34,837 bases of DNA from assembly GCA_947632345.1 (NCBI GenBank), contig CANROW010000013.1:1-34837 (forward strand), in the 5' to 3' direction. The DNA comes from an uncultured Bacilli bacterium (lineage in GTDB: Bacteria > Bacillota_I > Bacilli_A > RF39 > UBA660). A program made the position numbers and the translations under genes. Under the pieces are notes generated by a model. The model was not told the DNA's origin. It saw only the letters and a list, made by a program, of their open reading frames with translations, and did no database searches. This document shows positions 6,907 through 13,834 of this stretch, in pieces. Each line of letters opens with the position of its first letter. Positions within the stretch are counted from its first letter, which is position 1.

Positions 6907-7655
6907 AAAAATATCGAAAAAGGCGTCATTATAATCGTCATGTTGATTTGCGTTATAAAATTATTTGGGGAATGTTACTCCTCGTCATCGGAGTTCTTCT
7001 TTTAACTTTTTCATTTAAAAACGAATTATTTGTTACGGAGTGGATCAATAATATCTTTTATTATCCCTTTCATAACTTAGTCAACAATGACGATTTGATT
7101 GGGCAAAATATTAATGATGAATTACAAAGAGAAATAGATGATTTAAAAAAGTTGACTAATATAAAAAATGTCTTAACTGATTTTGAAGTTATTAATAGTG
7201 TCGTCATCGCCCGAAATTTATCTTATTGGGATGATGAAATAGTGATTAATAGAGGTCGTGAAAATGGCGTCGAAAAGGGGATGGCCGTCGTTGTCAGTGA
7301 GGGATTAGTCGGTTATATAAGTGAAGTTTATACGACATCAGCCCGCGTAAAATTATTAGCGAGTCCTCTCTACAACAACACTTCTGTTAGAGTAAATGAT
7401 TTATATTTAGTATTAGAATTTGATAAGGATCATAACTTGATCATCAATCAGTTAGATAATCGTGACGTCATTAAAGAAGGCGATATTGTTTATACTAGTG
7501 GTTTAACTGAAAAGTTTCCTGCTGGTCTAACGATTGGTCGTATTTCAAAAATAGAAGAAAATACTTATGAGAGTGGTAAAAAATTATATGTTTCTTTAGA
7601 TTATGATGTCAATTCCTTGCGATATGTTTCCGTCTTGAAAAGGAGTGCCCAATGA
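6903..7655 (+). CDS. mreC: Rod shape-determining protein MreC
   Basis: 250 aa. A basic N-terminus precedes one transmembrane helix (~residues 20-40), a short coiled coil (~65-85, INDELQREIDDLKKL) and the periplasm-facing beta domain with VVIARNLSYWDDEIVINRGRENGV, a typical MreC signature. With MreD it links the cytoskeleton to wall-synthesis enzymes on the outer membrane face. The start overlaps the radC stop and the end overlaps the mreD start, so the three are coupled. MreB is not upstream as it usually is, so it must be encoded elsewhere or be absent. Somewhat shorter than the Bacillus protein. Confidence 0.9.
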   Translation: MKKYRKRRHYNRHVDLRYKIIWGMLLLVIGVLLLTFSFKNELFVTEWINNIFYYPFHNLVNNDDLIGQNINDELQREIDDLKKLTNIKNVLTDFEVINSVVIARNLSYWDDEIVINRGRENGVEKGMAVVVSEGLVGYISEVYTTSARVKLLASPLYNNTSVRVNDLYLVLEFDKDHNLIINQLDNRDVIKEGDIVYTSGLTEKFPAGLTIGRISKIEENTYESGKKLYVSLDYDVNSLRYVSVLKRSAQ

Positions 7656-8113
7656 AAATAAAAATCTTTATTTTAGAATTGATAGCTTTTCTTTTTGACT
7701 TTATCTTACTTCTTTTTCTTCCCTTTAGTATCAATCATATAACTTTTATCTATCCTATGTCTTTTATCGTTACCAATGTTGTTTTATTCAAATATTTAAA
7801 TAAAAAAAATTTTTTTATCTATACTATTTTTATAATTATTTATTCTGCTGTTTTCTTAAATAATATCATCGTAGGCATCATTATTTTTTCAATAATATAT
7901 TTCTTTACTAAATTATTAATTGATCAATCAATCTATTGGCGATTTATTATTTCAATAATCATATACGATTTATTATTCTATTTAATTCTTTCAATATTTA
8001 ATAATTATGATTTAACTTTTATGGACTATTTTTATAAATTATCCCGGATTATCATCTTTAATTTTATCTATTTAATGATAATTAAATTAGTTCTAAAAAA
8101 GTATGAACCTTAA
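7652..8113 (+). CDS. mreD: Rod shape-determining membrane protein MreD
   Basis: 153 aa, almost entirely hydrophobic, with about five membrane helices rich in Ile, Leu and Phe. Sequence motifs are weak, as is normal for MreD. The call rests on size, topology and the four-base overlap with mreC. It is followed by spoIVFA-spoIVFB with no minC/minD in between, unlike B. subtilis. Confidence 0.82.
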   Translation: MKIKIFILELIAFLFDFILLLFLPFSINHITFIYPMSFIVTNVVLFKYLNKKNFFIYTIFIIIYSAVFLNNIIVGIIIFSIIYFFTKLLIDQSIYWRFIISIIIYDLLFYLILSIFNNYDLTFMDYFYKLSRIIIFNFIYLMIIKLVLKKYEP

Positions 8114-8135
8114 TATTTTATATTGAGGTGTTGAT

Positions 8136-8717
8136 ATGGATTATACTACTAGTAAATTCTTAAAAAATAATAATACTAAGAAAAGTTTTTTCAAATCATT
8201 TATTAATAAATCTCTCATTTGTATAATAATATTTTTAATATGTTTAATTACTTTAAAAAATAATCCAAGTCTAAAAGAAAAAGTTTATAATTATGTTTTT
8301 AATAACAATATTGCTTTTTCTAAACTACATGATCTATATGATAAATATTTAGGTGGTGTTGTTCCTTTTGACAATTTATTAGTAGATGATACAGTATCTG
8401 TCTTTAGTGAAAAAATGCAATATACTAAAAAAGAAGATTATAATTCTGGTGTTAAACTAACTGTTGATAACAATTATTTAGTTCCTATTTTAGAGAGTGG
8501 AATTGTGGTTTATATCGGTGAAAAAGAAGGATATGGAGATACGATTATCATTCAACAAGTAAATGGAGTTGATGCTTGGTATAGTAATGTCAATACCAAT
8601 ATAGCTCTATATGATTATGTTGAAAAGGGTTCTTTATTAGGTAATACTAAAGATAGTAATTTATATCTATATTTTCAAAAGAATGGAAAATTTATCGATT
8701 ATAAAGAATTTATCTAA
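8136..8717 (+). CDS. spoIVFA: SpoIVFA-like membrane protein with degenerate LytM/M23 domain
   Basis: 193 aa. A basic N-terminal region and one membrane helix (~residues 26-43) are followed by a C-terminal LytM-like domain (~110-190): VPILESGIVVYIGEKEGYGDTIIIQQ, VEKGSLLG and LYLYFQKNGKFIDY. The zinc ligands of active M23 peptidases are missing; the usual H-x-H strand reads YLYF here. In B. subtilis SpoIVFA has the same layout and holds the SpoIVFB protease inhibited in the forespore outer membrane. The gene overlaps spoIVFB by 35 bases. Good ribosome site GAGGTG before the ATG. A generic M23 protein is the alternative, but neighbour and degeneracy both favour SpoIVFA. Confidence 0.8.
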   Translation: MDYTTSKFLKNNNTKKSFFKSFINKSLICIIIFLICLITLKNNPSLKEKVYNYVFNNNIAFSKLHDLYDKYLGGVVPFDNLLVDDTVSVFSEKMQYTKKEDYNSGVKLTVDNNYLVPILESGIVVYIGEKEGYGDTIIIQQVNGVDAWYSNVNTNIALYDYVEKGSLLGNTKDSNLYLYFQKNGKFIDYKEFI

Positions 8718-9447
8718 AAAGATACATATAGATCCTTTCTTTTATTTTTTTATGATCATATCGTGTCTATCAGCTTCCTTTAAAAATTTTTCTTATTTTT
8801 TATCAATTATTATTATTCATGAATTAGGACATTTGACGATGGGAATGATTTTGGGATGGAAAGTTGATAAAATATGTCTATATCCCTATGGTGGAGTAAT
8901 TAAATTCAATGAAGATATCAATCGCAAATTGATTGAGGAAATAATGATTTTGATAATGGGACCTATCACGCAACTTATATACTTGTTCTTTGGTAACTTT
9001 ATTTTCCGTAGTGCAATATTTGTTCAGTATAATTTAGCTATTTTATTTTTTAATTTGTTGCCCATATATCCCCTTGATGGCGGTAAAATATTGAATCTTT
9101 TATTAAACTATTTTTTTTCTTTTCGCATGAGTTATTATTTATCCATAGTCACATCATTTATATTTTCTTTTTTGCTCATCTTCATATCTCTAAGAGAAAA
9201 ATATACTTTTAATTTAATCTTTATGTTTTTAATCGTCATCAGTAAGATCTTTGAAGAACTGCGAAAAAGAAAATATTATTTTAATAAATTTATTCTTGAA
9301 CGATATTTAAATAATTATCATTTTCAACATTTAAAAACGATTTCATCAATAAAAAAAATGATGCGTGATAAAAGGCACATCATTAAAAATCATAATACAT
9401 ATTATACCGAAAAAGAATATTTAAGAAAATTATATGGAAGGAAATGA
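8683..9447 (+). CDS. spoIVFB: SpoIVFB-type site-2 intramembrane metalloprotease (M50)
   Basis: 254 aa. About six hydrophobic segments. The zinc site H46-E47-L-G-H50 lies inside a membrane helix (IIIIHELGHLTMG), and the third ligand D132 lies in NLLPIYPLDGG, both canonical for the M50B branch that includes SpoIVFB. In Bacillus this enzyme removes the N-terminal prosequence of SigK during sporulation. A pro-SigK gene lies 2.2 kb downstream here, matching that role. The C-terminal ~50 residues are basic and cytoplasmic. The start overlaps spoIVFA and has only a weak ribosome site, suggesting coupled translation. The 3' end overlaps the convergent tdk gene by 18 bases. Confidence 0.9.
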   Translation: MENLSIIKNLSKKIHIDPFFYFFMIISCLSASFKNFSYFLSIIIIHELGHLTMGMILGWKVDKICLYPYGGVIKFNEDINRKLIEEIMILIMGPITQLIYLFFGNFIFRSAIFVQYNLAILFFNLLPIYPLDGGKILNLLLNYFFSFRMSYYLSIVTSFIFSFLLIFISLREKYTFNLIFMFLIVISKIFEELRKRKYYFNKFILERYLNNYHFQHLKTISSIKKMMRDKRHIIKNHNTYYTEKEYLRKLYGRK

Positions 9448-10077
9448 TATTTGGACTTTGTCTTCTTCCATTTCTTTTAATAGCTTTTTCTTATCTATTT
9501 TGCGAATATATTTTATATAGCATTTACCACATAATGGGACGTATTCAATGCTGTCGGACGAACCATCAATGACGTTTTGTTCACCAGAAGAGACGAATTT
9601 ACCATTGACTTTGCGAGCATTAAAACGCGCTTTTTTACCGCAAGAACAAATTGTTTCTAATTCCCGGACTTCATCACATAATTCTAATAATCTTCTCGAA
9701 CCAGGAAAACTATTGGTTTGAAAATCACTTTTTAGACCGAAACAGATGACAGGAATATCTAGAATTTTAGCTATATACCACAAATCTTCAATTTGTTTTG
9801 GTGATAAGAATTGAACTTCGTCGACTAGAATACATTCAGTATTTTTTATTTTTTTAGAATACTTTTTTTGAAGAATTGGCTCATCAGCTTTTAGAACGAT
9901 ATCAACTTGTCTTTTCGGACCAATTCGCGATACTAAAAAATTGTCACCTTTCGTATCTATTTCTGATTTGAGGAGGAGAATGCTACGGTGATTTTCAGCA
10001 TAATTGTATGCCACTTGCAGAAGCATCATACTTTTACCAGAGTTCATTGCTCCATATCGAAATTCTAACTTTGCCAT
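9430..10077 (-). CDS. tdk: Thymidine kinase, type II (TK1 family)
   Basis: Phosphorylates thymidine to dTMP with ATP in the salvage pathway. 215 aa. Walker A is G9-AMNSGKS near the N-terminus, Walker B-like VDEVQF at ~residues 87-92, then FGLKSDFQ and the lasso region with two cysteine pairs (CSCG and CGKC) for the structural zinc. All are standard for tetrameric TK1 enzymes. The start follows GGGTGTGAT on the minus strand. This is the only - strand gene in the window. It converges on spoIVFB with an 18-base overlap and diverges from murE. Confidence 0.95.
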   Translation of the reverse strand: MAKLEFRYGAMNSGKSMMLLQVAYNYAENHRSILLLKSEIDTKGDNFLVSRIGPKRQVDIVLKADEPILQKKYSKKIKNTECILVDEVQFLSPKQIEDLWYIAKILDIPVICFGLKSDFQTNSFPGSRRLLELCDEVRELETICSCGKKARFNARKVNGKFVSSGEQNVIDGSSDSIEYVPLCGKCYIKYIRKIDKKKLLKEMEEDKVQISFPSI

Positions 10078-10098
10078 AACATCACACCCTTAATTTTA

Positions 10099-10126
10099 AT
10101 TATAATTTTCTTTAATTCTTTTGCAA
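10099..10126 (-). promoter_or_regulatory. SigA-type promoter of tdk
   Basis: Read on the minus strand, TTGCAA (10126-10121) and a perfect TATAAT (10104-10099) are 16 bases apart. Transcription would start near 10092, 15 bases before the tdk start codon, with GGGTG in between. Confidence 0.7.
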
Positions 10127-10141
10127 TAGAATTGACAAATT

Positions 10142-10172
10142 TTGACATCATCTGACAAAAGCCACATAGAAT
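10142..10172 (+). promoter_or_regulatory. Possible promoter of murE
   Basis: TTGACA at 10142-10147 (another at 10132-10137) and TAGAAT at 10167-10172. The 19-base spacer is long and the resulting leader would be very short, so the exact boxes are uncertain. Some promoter must lie in this divergent gap. Confidence 0.35.
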
Positions 10173-10187
10173 ATGTTGGTGAATAGT

Positions 10188-11600
10188 ATGAAAAATATTC
10201 GTGATCTATATGATTGTGATTATGATTTTGAAATAAAAGACATTAAAACCAATTCAAAAGAAGTTGAAAAAGGCGATCTATTTGTCTGTACTAGAGGGGT
10301 AAATATTGACCGACATCAATTTATTAATGAAGCAATTGAAAATGGTTGTAGTGGACTAATTGTGGAAAGAGGTAGCAGTTATAGTGTTCCTTTTATTAAA
10401 GTTCAAAATACCAATAAAGAATTAGGAATTATATCAAAAAAATTTTATGATTATGACGATTCTTTAAAAATGATTGGTGTTACGGGAACGGATGGGAAAA
10501 CGACAACTTCATCCATCATTCGCGACATGTTGGATAATTGTGGTTACATTGGGACTAATGGTGTCCAAAGTAAAAAATTAAACTTAGCGACCAATAATAC
10601 TACTCCTGATATCAATTTGCTTTATAAATATCTCAAGATGTTTAAAGACGAAAATCTGCAGTACGTCAGTATGGAAGTGTCCAGTGAAGGACTACTGCAC
10701 AATCGTGTCCAAGATCTCGATTTTGACATTGGGGTTCTAACCAATATCAGTGAGGATCATCTAAATGTTCATAAAACATTATCTAATTATATCGATTGTA
10801 AGTTGAAGTTGTTCCAAAAAATAAAAGGCGATGGTTTTGCGGTTCTCAATCGTGATGATCGGTTTTTTGACAAATTTAGAGAAAATTGTCATTGTCATAT
10901 CTTCACTTATGGTAAAGATGAGCAAAGTGATCTATTGATTAAGGATTATAAAATTGCGGAAGATAAAACAGAAATAGATTTTGTCTATAAAAATCAAAAC
11001 TATCACATCGTCAGCAATTTGCGTGGCGAGTATAATGTCTATAATTTAATGGCAGCGATTGGGACTTTATTGTGTTTGAATTTTGACATTCAAGATATTA
11101 TTAGTAGAATCAAAAATATTTCTTTGGTCAAAGGTCGATGTGAAATGTTTAAAACAGCTAATTTTACAGTTGTCTTAGATTATGCTCATACAGAACGCGC
11201 TCTAAAAAGCATTTTGACCTATTTGAATGAAATAAAAAAGAATAGGATTATCACGGTTACGGGAAGTGCTGGCGGACGAGAAAAAGAGAAAAGACGAGGA
11301 ATGGGAAGAGTTGTTCAAGCAATGTCGGACTTAGTCATTTATACGATGGATGATCCGCGTTATGAGAAAGTCATCGATATCATTTCTGATATGAAAGATT
11401 CATCTAAAGATAATTATCTAATTGTCGAGAAGCGGGAAGAAGCTATTGCGAAAGCCTTTTCTATTGCTGAAAAGAATGACATCATTTTGGTTGCTGGCAA
11501 AGGACGAGATCACTATATGGCGGTATTGGATAAATATTTAGATTATTGTGATTATGATGTCATTATGGATCTGTTAAAGAAATATGCAGAAAACAATTAG
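10188..11600 (+). CDS. murE: UDP-MurNAc-tripeptide synthetase MurE
   Basis: Adds the third amino acid to UDP-MurNAc-L-Ala-D-Glu in the cytoplasm. I place the start at ATG 10188 (470 aa), because GGTG sits 7 bases upstream, as in other genes here. An upstream in-frame ATG at 10173 would add five residues. The N-terminal domain has IKTNSKEVEKGDLFVC, then the ATP loop GVTGTDGKTTT (~residue 97), TTPD, EVSSEGL, LTNISEDHLNVH, and the C-terminal RCE and DYAHT motifs. The substrate loop reads DDPRYE. An Arg after Pro is typical of enzymes adding meso-diaminopimelate, while lysine-adding enzymes have Ala there, so meso-DAP peptidoglycan is suggested but not proven. It stands apart from the murF-like gene and ddl by 6 kb. 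Confidence 0.94.
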   Translation: MKNIRDLYDCDYDFEIKDIKTNSKEVEKGDLFVCTRGVNIDRHQFINEAIENGCSGLIVERGSSYSVPFIKVQNTNKELGIISKKFYDYDDSLKMIGVTGTDGKTTTSSIIRDMLDNCGYIGTNGVQSKKLNLATNNTTPDINLLYKYLKMFKDENLQYVSMEVSSEGLLHNRVQDLDFDIGVLTNISEDHLNVHKTLSNYIDCKLKLFQKIKGDGFAVLNRDDRFFDKFRENCHCHIFTYGKDEQSDLLIKDYKIAEDKTEIDFVYKNQNYHIVSNLRGEYNVYNLMAAIGTLLCLNFDIQDIISRIKNISLVKGRCEMFKTANFTVVLDYAHTERALKSILTYLNEIKKNRIITVTGSAGGREKEKRRGMGRVVQAMSDLVIYTMDDPRYEKVIDIISDMKDSSKDNYLIVEKREEAIAKAFSIAEKNDIILVAGKGRDHYMAVLDKYLDYCDYDVIMDLLKKYAENN

Positions 11601-11627
11601 AGGTAAAGATGTGCTTGTCGAATAATA

Positions 11628-11657
11628 GAATATTTTGTCAAAAAGTAAACATATAAT
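11628..11657 (+). promoter_or_regulatory. SigE-like sporulation promoter of pro-sigK
   Basis: GAATATT (11628-11634) fits the SigE -35 consensus KMATATT exactly. After a 15-base spacer, CATATAAT (11650-11657) fits the -10 consensus CATACAHT with one mismatch. It is 17 bases before the sigK start, and SigE is the mother-cell factor that activates sigK in B. subtilis. A SigA reading (TTGTCA with TATAAT) would have only an 11-base spacer. The leader would be very short, a mild objection. Confidence 0.5.
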
Positions 11658-11674
11658 TAATTGAGGTTGATTAT

Positions 11675-12373
11675 ATGTTTTTTAAATTATTGGATTTTTT
11701 AAAAACTTTTTTCATGTTTACTGGTAGCTATTCAAATAATGTTTTTTATGACCCTCTATCTAGTGAAGAGGAAGAAAAGTATTTAAAATTATTACAAATG
11801 GGTGATAAAGAAGCCCGCAATAAATTGATAGAACACAATTTGCGATTAGTGGCGCATATCGTTAAAAAGTTTGATAGTAAGAGCGTTGATCAAGATGATT
11901 TGATCAGCATTGGAACCATTGGTCTAATCAAGGGAGTTGATACCTATTCTCCAAAGCATGGCACAAAGATTACCACTTACTGTGCCCGTTGTATCGAGAA
12001 TGAAATATTGATGTATTTTCGCAGTAATAATAAAAATGAAAAAAATATATCCCTAAATGAACCGATTGGTTTTGACAAAGATGGCAATGAGATAACCGTT
12101 ATGGATGTCATAAAATTACCTAGTCCTGATTTTATTGATGACATTCAAACTAAGGATAATATCAAGCTTTTAAAAAAATATATCAACGTCTTAACCGAAC
12201 GCGAAAGAGAAATTATCATTAAGCGTTATGGCCTTGATAATAACTTAGAACAGACCCAAAAGGCGATTGCGCGCGAGTTGAAAATATCGCGCAGTTATGT
12301 TTCCCGCATTGAAAAAAGGGCTCTTACTAAAATCTTTAGAGAATTCTTAAAAGAACAGAATGATAAGAGATAG
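11675..12373 (+). CDS. sigK: Sporulation sigma factor SigK (pro-form)
   Basis: 232 aa. Region 2 reads GDKEARNKLIEHNLRLVAHIVKKF, DLISIGTIGLIKGVDTY and TYCARCIENEILM; region 4 ends in ISRSYVSRIEKRAL. These match SigK closely, including SLNEPIGFDKDGNEI. SigK directs late mother-cell genes for cortex, coat and spore release. Residues 1-18 are a hydrophobic prosequence, and the stretch GS-YSNNVFYDPLS aligns with the Bacillus cleavage zone, placing the probable SpoIVFB cut after S18. The gene is intact, with no skin-type element. The ribosome site is GAGG. It has its own SigE-like promoter and a terminator overlapping its stop. SigE is the nearest alternative, but the prosequence and region 2 favour SigK. 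Confidence 0.92.
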   Translation: MFFKLLDFLKTFFMFTGSYSNNVFYDPLSSEEEEKYLKLLQMGDKEARNKLIEHNLRLVAHIVKKFDSKSVDQDDLISIGTIGLIKGVDTYSPKHGTKITTYCARCIENEILMYFRSNNKNEKNISLNEPIGFDKDGNEITVMDVIKLPSPDFIDDIQTKDNIKLLKKYINVLTEREREIIIKRYGLDNNLEQTQKAIARELKISRSYVSRIEKRALTKIFREFLKEQNDKR

Positions 12374-12387
12374 ATGTATCTCTTTTT
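12365..12387 (+). terminator. Terminator of sigK
   Basis: AAGAGATA (12365-12372), tetraloop GATG and TATCTCTT (12377-12384), with T residues through 12387. The 8-bp stem includes the sigK stop codon at 12371-12373. Confidence 0.8.
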
Positions 12388-12390
12388 ATA

Positions 12391-12419
12391 TTTACAAAAT
12401 TACCAAAAAATTCTATAAT
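12391..12419 (+). promoter_or_regulatory. SigA-type promoter of the deacetylase operon
   Basis: TTTACA (12391-12396), a 17-base spacer and a perfect TATAAT (12414-12419). It begins directly after the sigK terminator and would start transcription about 20 bases before the ATG at 12445. Confidence 0.75.
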
Positions 12420-12444
12420 TATATAGAATGGATGGTGAGAATTG

Positions 12445-13824
12445 ATGGCTAAAAAGATTCTATTTGTAATCATATTTATTCTTTCTTTAGCTGCTTTAGG
12501 AGGAGCCGTTTTTATACATCACATCATACATTTGAATGGTGAAAGTGTCGTATATTTATCTTTGAATGATGAATATCACGAGAGTGGTGCAAGGTTAGAT
12601 TTATTGGATGAGGATAATATAAAGATTATTGGTGAAGTGGATAATACTAAAGTCGGTGATTATAAGATTAAATATGAAGCCAATGTTTTAGGAATAAAGG
12701 TCAGTACGAGTAGAACCGTTAAAGTTGTTGATCGTGAGGCCCCTTCTATAGAATTAGTCAATGGTGAGACAGTCAATGTTTGTAGTGTAGAAGGGTATAA
12801 AGAAGATGGGTATAAAGCAATCGATAATTATGATGGTGATATAACTGACAAAGTTAAAGTTGAAAGACAAGATAATATCATTTTTTATACAGTTTCTGAT
12901 AGTAGTAATAATTCGGTTACCGTTAGACGGTATTTAAGTAGAAAAGATGATGAGAAACCTGATTTGAAATTGAAGGGTGATAGTACTTATGTCATTGCAT
13001 ATGGCGCTAATTTTCAAGATCCTGGTTATGAAGTAAGTGATAATTGTAGCACTAATATTGATGTCAAAGTAGAAGGACAAGTTGATACTAGTAAAGGCGG
13101 CATATACGAGATAACTTATACAGCGACGGATGAAAATAATAATACTAGTTCAGTCAAGAGATATGTAAAAGTTACTGATCATACTTCTAATAAGGGAGTC
13201 ATCTATTTAACTTTTGATGATGGACCAACAACCAGTTCAACACCAAAGATTTTGGAAATTTTGAAGAGAAAGAATGTTAAAGCAACTTTTTTCGTCATCA
13301 ATCACGAAGCTGGTAGTGATTATTTAATTAAACAAGAATATAATGAGGGACATACAGTAGCTCTACACAGTTATACGCATAACTATCAAAAAATTTATAC
13401 ATCAACTGATGCTTTCTATGACGATTTACAGAAAATTAGCGATAAAGTTGAAAGGCTTACTGGTGAAAAGTCTATGATTACTAGGTTTCCAGGTGGATCC
13501 AGTAACACAGTTAGTCGTAACTATCAAAAAGGAATAATGTCCCAACTCGCTAGTGAAATGAAAATCAAAGGATATCATTATTTCGATTGGAATGTCGATT
13601 GTGGTGATGCTGGTGGTGCTAAAAATAGCGATGACGTTTATAATAATGTCGTTAAAAATTTGAGCAAGAATAGATCTAATGTGGTCCTCATGCATGATTT
13701 CGCTAATAACACAAAGACAATCAATGCTTTGGAACGGATTATTGATTACGGACTTGCAAATGGCTACAGATTTGATAAAATAGATATGACGACACCGATG
13801 GTTACACATAATGTTAATAATTGA
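12445..13824 (+). CDS. Membrane-anchored polysaccharide deacetylase with DUF5011-type Ig-like repeats
   Basis: 459 aa from ATG 12445 (GGTGAGA upstream; an in-frame TTG three bases earlier is less likely). One N-terminal membrane helix (~residues 4-26), then two to three extracellular Ig-like modules of the DUF5011 kind with NTKVGDYKIKYEA, DREAPSIEL, YDGDITDKV, GIYEITYTATDENNN and YVKVTD. A C-terminal NodB domain starts near residue 252: T256-FDDGP, H308-SYTH312 (metal ligands D259, H308, H312), RFPGGSSN, DWNVD and VVLMHDF. The full set of metal and catalytic motifs indicates an active carbohydrate esterase family 4 enzyme, probably removing acetyl groups from peptidoglycan or another surface glycan. 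Substrate is inferred. The 3' end overlaps the ribosome site of the next gene. Confidence 0.9.
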   Translation: MAKKILFVIIFILSLAALGGAVFIHHIIHLNGESVVYLSLNDEYHESGARLDLLDEDNIKIIGEVDNTKVGDYKIKYEANVLGIKVSTSRTVKVVDREAPSIELVNGETVNVCSVEGYKEDGYKAIDNYDGDITDKVKVERQDNIIFYTVSDSSNNSVTVRRYLSRKDDEKPDLKLKGDSTYVIAYGANFQDPGYEVSDNCSTNIDVKVEGQVDTSKGGIYEITYTATDENNNTSSVKRYVKVTDHTSNKGVIYLTFDDGPTTSSTPKILEILKRKNVKATFFVINHEAGSDYLIKQEYNEGHTVALHSYTHNYQKIYTSTDAFYDDLQKISDKVERLTGEKSMITRFPGGSSNTVSRNYQKGIMSQLASEMKIKGYHYFDWNVDCGDAGGAKNSDDVYNNVVKNLSKNRSNVVLMHDFANNTKTINALERIIDYGLANGYRFDKIDMTTPMVTHNVNN

Positions 13825-13834
13825 GGAGTTTCAT

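Noticed and set aside
8098-8135. SigE-type promoter before spoIVFA
   Set aside because: TAATATT fits the -35 box, but no CATACAHT-like -10 follows at 14-16 bases; the ORF is probably read from upstream.
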